A DNA stretch of 64,000 nucleotides from assembly GCA_041685115.1 (NCBI GenBank), contig JAWLGK010000005.1, positions 62,001 through 126,000 on the forward strand, written 5' to 3'. Below are positions 55,820-64,000 of the stretch, one piece after another. Both the position numbers and the translations under genes were made by a program. Under the pieces are notes generated by a model. That model was not told the origin of the DNA. It ran no database searches and was given only the letters and a program-made list of their open reading frames with translations. Numbering within the stretch: the first letter of the stretch is position 1; every line of letters begins with the position of its first letter. The DNA is from JALOAT01 sp041685115 (GTDB lineage Bacteria; Pseudomonadota; Gammaproteobacteria; Thiohalomonadales; Thiohalomonadaceae).

Positions 55820-57397
55820 ATGTCTCCAAATGGCAGGCCGAAACCCGTAGTCCTCATCGTTCTCGACGGTTGGGGGTATTCCGAAACCAGCCCGTCCAAC
55901 GCCATCGCCGCAGCCCGCACCCCCGTCTGGGACCGGCTCTGGAGTGATTACCCGCACACCCTCATCCGCACCTCCGGCGCCGAGGTGGGCCTGCCCGCCG
56001 ACCAGATGGGCAATTCCGAGGTCGGCCACCTGAATCTCGGGGCCGGTCGGGTGGTGTATCAGGAATTCACGCGCGTCGACCGCGCCATCAAGCACGGCAG
56101 TTTCTTCACCAACGACTCCCTCAACGAGGCGGTCGACCGGGCCCGTGACACCGGTAAGGCGGTGCATATCTTCGGCCTGCTGTCGCCCGGCGGCGTGCAC
56201 AGCCACGAGGAGCACGTGCACGCCATGGTCGATCTGGCAGTAAAGCGCGGCGTCGACAAGGTCTATGTGCATGCCTTCCTGGACGGCCGTGATACCCCGC
56301 CGCGCAGCGCCGAGGCCTCGCTGCGCCTGCTGGAGGAAAAGTTCGAAACCATCGGCGGCGGGCGCCTGGCCTCCATGGTGGGCCGTTTCTACGCCATGGA
56401 CCGTGACCACCGCTGGCCGCGTGTGCAGGCCGCCTACGACCTGATGACCCTCGGCAAGGCCGAGTACGAGGCGCCGGATGCCCTCGCCGCGCTGGAAATG
56501 GCCTATGCTCGCGGCGAGAACGACGAGTTCGTGCAACCCACTCGCATCGTGCCTACGGGCGGCAAGCCGGTGGTGATCGAGGACGGCGACGCGGTGGTGT
56601 TCATGAACTACCGCTCCGATCGCGCCCGCCAGATCACCCGCGCCTTCATCGAGCCCGGCTTCGACTGCTTCCCGCGCGAGCGCCACCCGCAACTGGCCGC
56701 CTTCGTGACGCTCACCGAATACAGCGCCGACTTCGACGTGCCGGTGGCGTTTCCGCCCGAGCGCATGCGCAACGTGTTCGGTGAATACATTGCCAACGCC
56801 GGCCTGCACCAGCTGCGCATCGCCGAAACCGAGAAGTACGCCCACGTCACCTTCTTCTTCAACGGCGGACGCGAGGAGCCGTTTCCGGGTGAGGACCGTA
56901 TCCTGATCCCCTCGCCGCAGGTGGCCACCTACGACCAGCAGCCCGAGATGAGCGCCATTGAGCTCACCGACCAGCTGGTGGCGGCCATCGACGCAGGCCG
57001 CTACGACGTGATCATCTGCAACTACGCCAACCCGGACATGGTCGGCCACACCGGCGACATGGCCGCCACCATCCGCGCCATCGAGGCGCTGGACGACTGT
57101 CTTGGCCGTGTCCACGATGCGGTACGCGCGGCCGGTGGTGAGATCCTGATCACCGCGGACCATGGTAATGCGGAGCAGATGGTGGGCGAGGATACCGGCC
57201 AGCCGCACACGGCCCATACCTCCAATCCCGTACCTTTCATCTACGTCAGCCGCCGGCCCGCGGAACTGGCCGCCACCGGCGCCCTCTGCGACGTGGCGCC
57301 CACGCTCCTGGCCCTCATGGCCATGCCGCAGCCCGAGGAAATGACCGGCAAGTCCCTCGTGCAGTTGCTGGAGCTGGAGCCCGCGGGCGAGGCGTGA
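55820..57397 (+). CDS. gpmI: 2,3-bisphosphoglycerate-independent phosphoglycerate mutase
   Basis: A 525-residue alkaline-phosphatase-fold mutase (E. coli 514). The phosphorylated serine is Ser66 in MGNSEVGHLNLGAG. Metal-binding blocks VLIVLDGWG, CNYANPDMVGHTG and TADHGNAEQM are complete. It interconverts 3- and 2-phosphoglycerate with manganese. It is divergent from the arsR gene and is followed by envC with a four-base overlap. Confidence 0.97.
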   Translation: MSPNGRPKPVVLIVLDGWGYSETSPSNAIAAARTPVWDRLWSDYPHTLIRTSGAEVGLPADQMGNSEVGHLNLGAGRVVYQEFTRVDRAIKHGSFFTNDSLNEAVDRARDTGKAVHIFGLLSPGGVHSHEEHVHAMVDLAVKRGVDKVYVHAFLDGRDTPPRSAEASLRLLEEKFETIGGGRLASMVGRFYAMDRDHRWPRVQAAYDLMTLGKAEYEAPDALAALEMAYARGENDEFVQPTRIVPTGGKPVVIEDGDAVVFMNYRSDRARQITRAFIEPGFDCFPRERHPQLAAFVTLTEYSADFDVPVAFPPERMRNVFGEYIANAGLHQLRIAETEKYAHVTFFFNGGREEPFPGEDRILIPSPQVATYDQQPEMSAIELTDQLVAAIDAGRYDVIICNYANPDMVGHTGDMAATIRAIEALDDCLGRVHDAVRAAGGEILITADHGNAEQMVGEDTGQPHTAHTSNPVPFIYVSRRPAELAATGALCDVAPTLLALMAMPQPEEMTGKSLVQLLELEPAGEA

Positions 57398-58539
57398 AGC
57401 GCACCCGCACCACGCTGGCCGTGCTGTGCGCCGCCCTGGTGGCGGCACCGGCCGCGGCCGGCGAGCGGGAGCTCAAGCAGGCGGAATTGACCCAGCTGCG
57501 CGAGCGCATCGGCAGCCTGCGCCAGGCCCTCGATGAAACCAAGGGGCGCTTCAGCACCGCGCGCAAGGAGCTGCGCGACACGGAACGCCGTATCGGGCGG
57601 CTGGTGCGCAACATCCGCGGGCTCGATGCCGATATCGCCGGCCAGCGCAAGCGCCTCGACCGCCTGGCAGCGGAACAGCGGGCGCTGCGCGCCTCCATCG
57701 ACACCCAGCGCGCCCACCTGGCCACCCAGGTGCGTGCCTCCCACGCCATGGGCCGCCAGGAATACCTCAAGCTGGTGCTCAACCAGGAAGATCCGGCGGC
57801 GCTGGGGCGGGTCCTGGTGTATTACGACTACATGAACCGGGCCCGCGCCGGGCGCATCGGTCAGCTCCAGCAGGACGTACGACGGCTTGGGGCGCTGGAG
57901 GCCACGCTGAAGAGCGAGACCGAGCGCCTCGCCGCCCTGCGCGCGGACCGTGCCGTGGAACTCAAGGCCCTGAAAGCGGAACGCAGCCAGCGCAGCGTGC
58001 TGGTGGCGAAGTTGCGTCAGGAGGTCGATACCAAGGACGAACGCCTGCGGCACTTGCTGGCCGACGAGCGTGACCTGGTGCGCCTGCTGCAAGGCCTCGC
58101 CGACGCCATCGACGACCTGCCGGCCGCGGCCGGCCAGCCCTTCGCCAAGTCCCGCGGGCGCCTGCCCTGGCCGACCCGCGGCAAGGTCGCCGCCGCTTTT
58201 GGCGCCGATCGCGCCTACGGTCGGCTGCGCTGGCAGGGCCTGCTCATCCGCGCCGACCAGGGGCAGGAGGTGAAGGCCGTGTCGCATGGTCGGGTGGCCT
58301 TTGCCGAATGGTTGCGCGGCTACGGCCTGTTGGTGATCATCGACCACGGCGACGGCTACATGAGCCTGTATGGTCACAACCAGAGCGTGCTCGCGGAGGT
58401 CGGTGACTGGGTGCAGGCCGGCCAGGTCATCGCCACGGTGGGGGACAGCGGCGGCAGCGATCACGCCGGGCTGTATTTTGAAATCCGTCACAACGGCAAA
58501 CCGCTCGATCCGGCCAAATGGGTGTTTGCCCGCCGTTGA
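57394..58539 (+). CDS. envC: Murein hydrolase activator EnvC
   Basis: A 381-residue exported protein, GTG start at 57394 overlapping the gpmI stop (GTGA). A signal peptide (LAVLCAALVAAPAAAG) is followed by a long coiled coil (about 25-230) and a C-terminal LytM/M23 domain. The zinc-site residues are degenerate: LYFEIRHNG replaces the active HxH-type pattern. This fits EnvC, which activates the amidases AmiA and AmiB at the septum and has no enzyme activity itself. The gpmI-envC-ctpA order is common. Confidence 0.93.
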   Translation: MKRTRTTLAVLCAALVAAPAAAGERELKQAELTQLRERIGSLRQALDETKGRFSTARKELRDTERRIGRLVRNIRGLDADIAGQRKRLDRLAAEQRALRASIDTQRAHLATQVRASHAMGRQEYLKLVLNQEDPAALGRVLVYYDYMNRARAGRIGQLQQDVRRLGALEATLKSETERLAALRADRAVELKALKAERSQRSVLVAKLRQEVDTKDERLRHLLADERDLVRLLQGLADAIDDLPAAAGQPFAKSRGRLPWPTRGKVAAAFGADRAYGRLRWQGLLIRADQGQEVKAVSHGRVAFAEWLRGYGLLVIIDHGDGYMSLYGHNQSVLAEVGDWVQAGQVIATVGDSGGSDHAGLYFEIRHNGKPLDPAKWVFARR

Positions 58540-58677
58540 GTTAGTGTGGCCAAGTGCCGCGTTAAGTGCTTGGTTAGGATGGAAACGCCGCGCGCTTGCA
58601 GTAATATCTTTCAGGCCGCTGTCTATTTACAGCGATCAAGGGCGAAAGCCCGCCTCATCTTGACCTGGGAGCACTTC

Positions 58678-60000
58678 ATGAAAGCCTTTGTTCGTCACGC
58701 CCTGGTGCTCAGCCTCGGGCTCACGATGGGTGTCAGCCTGAGCCTCGGCAGCGGCGCACTGGCCAACCGGACCGATGCGACGGGTGGGGCGCTTCCGCTC
58801 GAAGAGCTGCAAGGCCTGTCCGAGGTCTTCGGCAAGATCAAGAGCGACTACGTGGAGCAGGTCGACGACAAGGTGCTGCTGCAAAATGCCATCCGCGGCA
58901 TGCTGAGCGGCCTGGACCCACATTCCAACTACCTGGATCAGAAGGAATTTCGTGAACTCCAGGTGGGCACCACCGGCGAGTTCGGCGGCCTCGGCATCGA
59001 GGTCGGGATGGAAGACGGCTTCGTCAAGGTCATCTCGCCCATCGACGACACCCCCGCCCAGCGCGCCGGCGTGAAGAGCGGCGATCTGGTGATCCGCCTC
59101 GACGACACCCCGGTGAAGGGCATGAGCCTGAACGACGCCGTGGGCCGCATGCGCGGCAAGCCCGGCAGCGACATCGTGCTCACCATCGTGCGCGAGGGTG
59201 AGGCCAAGCCCCTCACCGTGCGCATTACCCGTGATGTCATCAAGGTGAAGAGCGTCAAGAGCCGCCTGCTCGAACCGGGCTACGGCTATGTGCGCGTCAG
59301 CAACTTCCAGACTCAGACCGGCGAACAGATGGTTGCCGCCATCGACGCCCTGCGCAAGGAGGGCAAGGGCGAACTCCGTGGCCTGGTGCTCGACCTGCGC
59401 AACAACCCGGGCGGCGTGCTCGGCGCCGCGGTCTCCGTGTCCGACGCCTTCCTGGAGAAGGGGACCATCGTCTACACCGAGGGCCGTGCCAAGGATGCCG
59501 AGCTACGTTTCAACGCCACCCCGGCAGACGTACTGGGCGGCGCGCCCATCGTGGTGCTGGTGAACGGCGGTTCCGCGTCGGCCTCGGAGATCGTCGCGGG
59601 CGCCCTGCAGGACCACAAGCGCGCCATCATCATGGGCGAGCGCACCTTCGGCAAGGGATCGGTGCAGACCATCATCCCCATGAGCAACGACACGGCGGTG
59701 AAGCTCACCACAGCGCGCTACTTCACCCCGTCCGGCCGCTCCATCCAGGCGCAGGGCATCGAGCCCGACATCGCGCTGGCCGGGCTGAAGCTTGCCAAGG
59801 CCGACCAGGACGGTGACTTTACCCAGGTGAAAGAGGCGGACCTCACCGGTCATCTCCGCAACGGCAACGCCGAAAAGGCCAAACCCGCGCAGCCCAAGCC
59901 GGGCTCCGCCGCGTCCGACGACACTGGGCTCGAGGACTACGGCCTGCATGAGGCGCTCAATCTGCTGAAGGGCCTCCACATCCTCCAGGCCCGCAACTAG
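58678..60000 (+). CDS. ctpA: C-terminal processing peptidase CtpA/Prc family (S41)
   Basis: A 440-residue periplasmic S41 protease from the ATG at 58678, six bases after GGGAG; the open frame upstream is unlikely to be translated. A signal peptide lies at about 1-29. A PDZ domain runs about 95-180 (GGLGIEVGMEDGFV). The catalytic Ser is in NGGSASASEIVAGAL and the Lys in GERTFGKGSVQ. A low-complexity C-terminal tail follows. It cleaves non-polar C-termini and often partners EnvC-type division factors. Confidence 0.94.
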   Translation: MKAFVRHALVLSLGLTMGVSLSLGSGALANRTDATGGALPLEELQGLSEVFGKIKSDYVEQVDDKVLLQNAIRGMLSGLDPHSNYLDQKEFRELQVGTTGEFGGLGIEVGMEDGFVKVISPIDDTPAQRAGVKSGDLVIRLDDTPVKGMSLNDAVGRMRGKPGSDIVLTIVREGEAKPLTVRITRDVIKVKSVKSRLLEPGYGYVRVSNFQTQTGEQMVAAIDALRKEGKGELRGLVLDLRNNPGGVLGAAVSVSDAFLEKGTIVYTEGRAKDAELRFNATPADVLGGAPIVVLVNGGSASASEIVAGALQDHKRAIIMGERTFGKGSVQTIIPMSNDTAVKLTTARYFTPSGRSIQAQGIEPDIALAGLKLAKADQDGDFTQVKEADLTGHLRNGNAEKAKPAQPKPGSAASDDTGLEDYGLHEALNLLKGLHILQARN

Positions 60001-60021
60001 TGCACTAGGAAAGGACCGGGA

Positions 60022-60840
60022 CTGCTTACCATACGTACCCGCATCGGGTCGCTGCTCCTCGCCGGGGCAGCGGCCCTTTTGCTTTCCACCGCTGCCGCCG
60101 CGGAGCACTTGCTCACGGTCATCATCGACGACCTGGGCGATCGCCTGAGGGACGGTCGCCGCGCAGTCGCCCTGCCTGGCCCGATCACCCTGTCCATGCT
60201 GCCCCACACCCCGTTTGCTGCGCGCTTGGCCCGTGAGGCCCACGCCCGTGGCAAAGAGATCATGCTGCACCTGCCCATGGAATCTGTGGAGCCCCGGCCT
60301 CTCGGCCCCGGCGGAGTGACCTTGCACATGGGGCAGGCCGAGTTCGCGCGCAAGGTACGCGCCAATCTGGCGGCCGTACCCCACGTGCGCGGTGTGAACA
60401 ATCACATGGGCAGCCTGCTCACCCTGCATCCCGGTCATATGAGCTGGCTCATGGATGAGCTCCGTCTGCGCGGGGACCTGTATTTCGTGGACAGCCGCAC
60501 TACCCCGCACAGCGTGGCCCTGCCCGTTGCCCAGGAATACGGCGTGCCCAGTGCGACCCGCGACGTATTCCTCGACCCGGACCGGGATGCTGGCGCGATC
60601 CAGCTGCAATGGGACCGCGCACTCGCCAAGGCGCGCCGCACCGGCCACGCCATCGTCATTGGCCATCCTTACCCGGAAACCCTCGCGTTGCTGGAACGGG
60701 AACTGCCGCGCCTCGCCGCGCGGGGCTTCCGTCTGGTGCCGGCCTCGGCCATGATCGCGCAGAACACGAAACGGAGTACCGACCTATGGCATGCGTCCTT
60801 GTCCCCCTTGCCCCCGGCTGTGAAGAGCTCGAAGCCGTAA
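60022..60840 (+). CDS. Divergent polysaccharide deacetylase (DUF610)
   Basis: The domain begins VIIDDLGDRL and includes LHLPMES and VNNHMGSLLT, the divergent polysaccharide deacetylase pattern. A good signal peptide (SLLLAGAAALLLSTAAAA) lies upstream of the first ATG/GTG/TTG, so the start is uncertain. A CTG at 60022, six bases after AGGAAAGGA, gives 272 residues; the TTG at 60079 would remove most of the signal. The last 55 bases overlap the DJ-1 gene. It likely acts on periplasmic glycan, in the common envC-ctpA-deacetylase arrangement. Confidence 0.85.
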   Translation: MLTIRTRIGSLLLAGAAALLLSTAAAAEHLLTVIIDDLGDRLRDGRRAVALPGPITLSMLPHTPFAARLAREAHARGKEIMLHLPMESVEPRPLGPGGVTLHMGQAEFARKVRANLAAVPHVRGVNNHMGSLLTLHPGHMSWLMDELRLRGDLYFVDSRTTPHSVALPVAQEYGVPSATRDVFLDPDRDAGAIQLQWDRALAKARRTGHAIVIGHPYPETLALLERELPRLAARGFRLVPASAMIAQNTKRSTDLWHASLSPLPPAVKSSKP

Positions 60841-61340
60841 CCGTCATCGACCTGTTGCGCCGTGCCGGCGTCGAGGTGCTGAGCGCCGGGCTCGAAGACG
60901 GTCCGGTCACGGCCAGCCGCGGCGTGGTGCTGGTGCCGGACACCACCCTGGACGCGGCCCTGCGCCAGGACTTCGACATGGTGGTGCTGCCGGGCGGCGG
61001 CCCGGGTTCCGACCGCCTCAACGACGACCCGCGCGTGGTGAGCCTGCTCAAGCGCATGGCCGACGCCGGCAAGTACACTGCCGCCATCTGCGCCGCCCCC
61101 AAGGTGCTGGCCACCGCCGGACTGCTGGAAGGCCGCCGCGCCACCGGCTTTCCGGGCGTACTCGAACGCGCAGCCCCGCCGGGCGTGACCCTGGTGGAGG
61201 ACGCCGTGGTGCACGACGGCAAGGTGGTTACCTCGCGCGGTCCCGGCACGGCCATGGACTTCGCCCTGACGCTGATCGAAATCTTGGAAAGTGCTGAAAA
61301 ACGCGCCGAAGTGGAACAGGGGCTGGTGCGGCCAGCCTAG
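60786..61340 (+). CDS. DJ-1/PfpI family protein (YajL-like)
   Basis: A 184-residue protein from the ATG at 60786, nine bases after GGAG. The nucleophile is Cys102 in ICAAPKVLA, with the helper Glu16 in GCEELEAVT. These match DJ-1/YajL proteins, which have been linked to protection against oxidative and carbonyl damage. Its start overlaps the deacetylase end by 55 bases. The two may be co-transcribed. Confidence 0.93.
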   Translation: MACVLVPLAPGCEELEAVTVIDLLRRAGVEVLSAGLEDGPVTASRGVVLVPDTTLDAALRQDFDMVVLPGGGPGSDRLNDDPRVVSLLKRMADAGKYTAAICAAPKVLATAGLLEGRRATGFPGVLERAAPPGVTLVEDAVVHDGKVVTSRGPGTAMDFALTLIEILESAEKRAEVEQGLVRPA

Positions 61341-61355
61341 ACGGCAAAGGCATGC

Positions 61356-61425
61356 GGGAGCGAGCTTCTGCTCGCGATTCCTGGGGCCGGCCGAAACGAA
61401 GGCTCGCGAGCAGAAGCTCGTTCCC
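61356..61425. repeat. REP-like imperfect inverted repeat
   Basis: Arms of 22 bases (61356-61377 and 61404-61425) with one mismatch contain GCGAGCTTCTGCTCGCGA and its reverse complement. The sequence resembles the REP elements common in Pseudomonas (GAGCGAGCTTGCTCGCG type). It lies just after the DJ-1 stop and could also end transcription. Confidence 0.8.
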
Positions 61426-61432
61426 ACAAGAC

Positions 61433-61546
61433 CTGTCTCTGGTCACATTCTTTCCAGGAGAGACAGAGGCTTGCGTCCCTTCTCCCGGAGGGAGGGGGGG
61501 GCAAGAGCGGCTGGCTGCAACGGCGAAATGTGCCCAAGGGACAGCC
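61433..61546. repeat. Mosaic palindromic repeat region C
   Basis: A shorter member of the family at 22796 and 49915: it has one CTGTCTCTGGTCACATTC block (61433-61492) and one GGCTGGCTGCAACGGCGAAA block (61509-61546), joined through CTCCCGGAGGGAG. Between it and the NYN gene I see no further gene. Confidence 0.82.
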
Positions 61547-61626
61547 TACAGGCAGGGATACCATTGATTAATCTCCCCCCGTGTTCCCCGTGGTTAATGC
61601 TTTTGCCTTTTTGCCCGCTGCCTGGG

Positions 61627-62451
61627 CTAGGTGACGAGCCGCACGTTGCTTGCGGCGCGGCCGCCTTCCTTCTGGTCGCTGTCCTTGAGGCAAAACTCGA
61701 ACACCGACTCGCGGCTGAGCAGCTGTTCCACCGTGGCGTTGTCCAGCTCGCTGGCGTGGCAGAACACACTTTCCCACGGCGATTCGGAGTCGCGCGGGTC
61801 GGTGATCCAGATGTTCGGGTCGATGCGCTTCAGATAGCGCAGAAAGCCATAGCCCTTCTCCGGGAACCACTTGCTGCAGACACCGCGTACGTAGGAACCC
61901 ACCTGGCCCCAGTCGTTCTTGCCGTCACCGCCGAAGGGCAACAGATCGGGCACCAGGTAGCCTGAAAAGAAATCGTCCACCCGGCGCTGCAACTCGCGCG
62001 ATACGTTGCGGAAGGCCAGCAGTTCCACCCGGCAGCCGCGGTTTTGCAGTGCGTTTACCACTTGCAGGAAATCCCCGTCGCCGGTGACCAGTAGCACCTG
62101 GTCCAGGTTCTCCGCCTGGAGCATGGCGTCGACCGCCATGTCGAGGTCGGCATTGGCCTTCATGGTCACGTTGCCTTCGTCATCGGTGAAGCGCTGCACG
62201 TTCTTGGCGATCACCTTCCAGCCGAAATCGCGCACGCGCTGTTGATAACTGGTGGCCTTCTTCCGGTAATCCGCATCGTCCTCGGCGCGCTGCTGGTCGA
62301 AGGCAACGTAGGTGTTGAGGCGCAGGAGCGTGCCGCCGCTGCGACCGGCGAAGCGGCGTAGCGTGTCGTAGCGCATCTGGTAGCCGCCGTTGTAGCGGAT
62401 GTTTTCGGCGTCCACGAAGACGCCAATGCGGAGACCGTTGGAAGAGGGCAT
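61627..62451 (-). CDS. NYN-domain protein with C-terminal cold-shock-like domain
   Basis: A 274-residue fusion. The NYN (LabA-like PIN-fold) domain covers about 8-165 with acidic motifs GVFVDAENI, LDMAVDAML and VTGDGDFLQVV. An OB-fold cold-shock-like domain follows from about 185 (KWFPEKGYGFLRYL, VFCHASELDN). NYN domains are predicted RNases, and the second domain probably binds single-stranded RNA. No antitoxin neighbour is seen; ubiB lies 11 bases upstream, on the same strand. Confidence 0.85.
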   Translation of the reverse strand: MPSSNGLRIGVFVDAENIRYNGGYQMRYDTLRRFAGRSGGTLLRLNTYVAFDQQRAEDDADYRKKATSYQQRVRDFGWKVIAKNVQRFTDDEGNVTMKANADLDMAVDAMLQAENLDQVLLVTGDGDFLQVVNALQNRGCRVELLAFRNVSRELQRRVDDFFSGYLVPDLLPFGGDGKNDWGQVGSYVRGVCSKWFPEKGYGFLRYLKRIDPNIWITDPRDSESPWESVFCHASELDNATVEQLLSRESVFEFCLKDSDQKEGGRAASNVRLVT

Positions 62452-62462
62452 AGCTCGTTGTT

Positions 62463-64000
62463 TCAGTCGGAATCGCGCGGCCAGGCCATCAGCCAGGCCA
62501 TGACACCCATGAGCCCGAGCACCCAGGACACGAACGGTGCTCCTCCCACCACGGTGGGTTGGTAGCCGTCCAGGCCGAAGATCACTGCGGCCGACAGCAC
62601 CAGTGTGCCGCCCACGATAGCGCTCATGGTGCGGCGGTTGGTGCGGCGCAGATCGGCCCGTAGCCGGCGCAGCTCGTCGTTGCTGCCGTCAACCCGCAAT
62701 TTGCCGCTCTTGGCCTGCTGCAAGACCTCATAGACCAGCGAAGGCAGCTCCGGCAGCTTCTCGCCGAGCCCGGGGATCTGCTCGCGTAGGCGGTTGAGGA
62801 ATGCGCGTGCACCGATCTGCTCGCTCATCCAGCGTTCCAGGAACGGCTTGGCGGTCTTCCACAGGTCCAGTTCCGGGTAAAGCTGACGGCCGAGCCCTTC
62901 GATGTTGAGCAGGGTCTTTTCCAGCAGCACCAACTGCGGCTGCACCTCCATGTTGAAGCGGCGTGCGGTCTGGAACAGGCGCAGCAGCAGCTGGCCGAAA
63001 GAGATCTCGGCGAGCGGGCGTTCGAAGATGGGTTCACACACAGTGCGGATGGCCGCTTCGAACTCGTCCACACGCGTGCCGGGCGGCACCCAGCCGGATT
63101 CCACATGCAACTCGGCGACGCGGTGGTAATCGCGCTTGAAGAAGGCCAGCAGGTTTTCGGCGAGATAGATCTTGTCGTCCTCGCTCAGGCTGCCGACGAT
63201 GCCGAAGTCGACGGCGATATATTGGCCATCGGGCCGGACGAAGATGTTGCCCGGGTGCATGTCGGCATGGAAGAAGTTGTAGCGGAATACCTGGGTGAAG
63301 AAGATTTCCACGCCACGCTCGGCCAATGCCTTCATGTCGATGCCGGCCGCGCGAATCGCCGCCACGTTGGCCATGGGGATGCCGCTGATGCGCTCCATCA
63401 CCATTACGTTGCGCCGGTTGAGCGGCCAGTACACCTCCGGGACGTACAGCGCCGGTGAGTCCTGGAAGTTGCGGCGCAGCTGCGAGGCGTTGGCGGCCTC
63501 GCGCAGCAGGTCGAGCTCGTCGAGGATGGTCTTTTCGAACTCGGCGACCACCTCCACCGGGCGCAGGCGCCTGCCTTCGGACCAGAAGCGTTGCAGCTTG
63601 TCGGCGACGATGTACAGCAGGCTGATATCGCGGCGAATGACCGGTGCGATGTCCGGACGCACCACCTTCACCACCACCACCTTGCCGTCCTTCAGCGTGG
63701 CGGCGTGCACCTGGGCGATGGAGGCTGAGGCCATGGGGGTCTCGTCGAAGCTCGCGAACACCTCCTCGAGTGGACGGCCATAGGCCTGGTCGACGATGGC
63801 GCGGGCGAGTTTGCCGGAGAACGGCGGTACGCGATCCTGCAGGCGCGCCAGCTCGTCGGCGATATCGCTGGGCAGCAGGTCGCGACGCGTGGAAAGGATC
63901 TGGCCGAACTTGACGAAAATCGGCCCGAGCTGTTCCAGGGATCGGCGGATACGTTCACCGCGCGGCCGGTCCGGGCGCAGCACGCGCCACCACATGAACC
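62463..64000 (-). CDS. ubiB: Ubiquinone biosynthesis regulatory kinase-like protein UbiB, N-terminus cut off
   Basis: At least 511 residues of UbiB. The conserved GPIFVKFGQILSTRRD (KxGQ family) motif appears near the window edge; the first 35 or so residues lie past base 64000. The Ala-rich loop (ASASIAQVHAA), the FHADMHPGNIF block and AVDFGIVG are present, as are two C-terminal membrane helices. UbiB supports coenzyme Q synthesis. The open frame continues to the end of the window. Confidence 0.93.
   Translation of the reverse strand, partial: FMWWRVLRPDRPRGERIRRSLEQLGPIFVKFGQILSTRRDLLPSDIADELARLQDRVPPFSGKLARAIVDQAYGRPLEEVFASFDETPMASASIAQVHAATLKDGKVVVVKVVRPDIAPVIRRDISLLYIVADKLQRFWSEGRRLRPVEVVAEFEKTILDELDLLREAANASQLRRNFQDSPALYVPEVYWPLNRRNVMVMERISGIPMANVAAIRAAGIDMKALAERGVEIFFTQVFRYNFFHADMHPGNIFVRPDGQYIAVDFGIVGSLSEDDKIYLAENLLAFFKRDYHRVAELHVESGWVPPGTRVDEFEAAIRTVCEPIFERPLAEISFGQLLLRLFQTARRFNMEVQPQLVLLEKTLLNIEGLGRQLYPELDLWKTAKPFLERWMSEQIGARAFLNRLREQIPGLGEKLPELPSLVYEVLQQAKSGKLRVDGSNDELRRLRADLRRTNRRTMSAIVGGTLVLSAAVIFGLDGYQPTVVGGAPFVSWVLGLMGVMAWLMAWPRDSD

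Noticed and set aside
55793..57448. A 551-codon open frame antisense to gpmI
   Set aside because: Antisense of a conserved gene; no recognisable domain.
61627..62451. NYN-domain toxin of a toxin-antitoxin pair
   Set aside because: No antitoxin-like neighbour, and the RNA-binding fusion plus ubiB linkage suggests a housekeeping role.

Overview
The window is a GC-rich bacterial chromosome segment that contains the replication origin. The gene order atp operon / parB-parA-rsmG-mnmG / mnmE-yidC-yidD-rnpA-rpmH / dnaA-dnaN-recF-gyrB is the classic gammaproteobacterial oriC neighbourhood. GlnA-NtrB-NtrC, an MSHA-type pilus locus and yibN-grxC-secB-gpsA fit the same class. The sulfur-related genes (a PP-loop/TusA pair and a YgaV/SqrR-like persulfide-sensor regulator) suggest, by inference only, a lineage near the Chromatiales or Ectothiorhodospiraceae. 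No rRNA, tRNA or CRISPR array was seen.

Layout. 1-3434 (minus): ATP synthase atpI-B-E-F-H-A, with atpA cut by the window edge and a good sigma70 promoter at 3525-3553. 3627-7808 (minus): mnmG-rsmG-parA-parB. 7937-12525: a DUF6763 protein, a small convergent unknown, then MoxR / DUF58 / TgpA transglutaminase. 12526-16235 (minus): mnmE, yidC, yidD, rnpA, rpmH. 16349-17975: DnaA boxes, dnaA and the oriC-like dnaA-dnaN gap (three perfect DnaA boxes, one near-box, AT-rich tract). 17976-22711: dnaN, recF (with two perfect parS palindromes inside the coding sequence), gyrB. 23346-28733 (minus): fbp, plsC-like, gmhB, glyS, glyQ. 28872-31333: PP-loop ATPase, TusA-like carrier, CDF metal transporter. 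31448-36203: sigma54-type promoter, glnA, DUF4124 protein, ntrB, ntrC.

36245-49812 (minus) is the accessory highlight. It is an MSHA-type pilus locus, read mshE-mshG-mshF-(4-TM unknown)-mshA-(lamin-tail protein)-mshQ-mshC-mshD-mshO-mshP. A REP-associated tyrosine transposase (RAYT) with REP ends has inserted between the lamin-tail gene and mshQ. The lamin-tail reading frame now ends inside one REP, and mshQ starts immediately after a REP doublet. A decayed second RAYT copy lies at about 44780-44998. The mshI-N half of the usual locus is absent from the window.

50571-64000: a class 1 dihydroorotate dehydrogenase, trmL, then (minus) a persulfide-sensor-like ArsR, DUF2892, yibN, grxC, trxC, secB, gpsA; (plus) gpmI, envC, ctpA, divergent polysaccharide deacetylase, DJ-1/PfpI; (minus) a NYN plus cold-shock-like fusion and ubiB, cut by the window edge.

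Non-coding structure not explained by genes: a mosaic palindromic repeat family shared by three intergenic regions (about 22796-23250, 49915-50495, 61433-61546); a perfect 37-bp inverted repeat between trmL and gpsA; and a 22-bp perfect inverted repeat after gyrB that looks like a bidirectional terminator. I do not see a clearly new multi-gene system. The best candidates for new biology are the RAYT/REP remodelling of the pilus locus, the mosaic repeat family, the PP-loop/TusA pair and the persulfide-sensor-headed redox/secretion operon.
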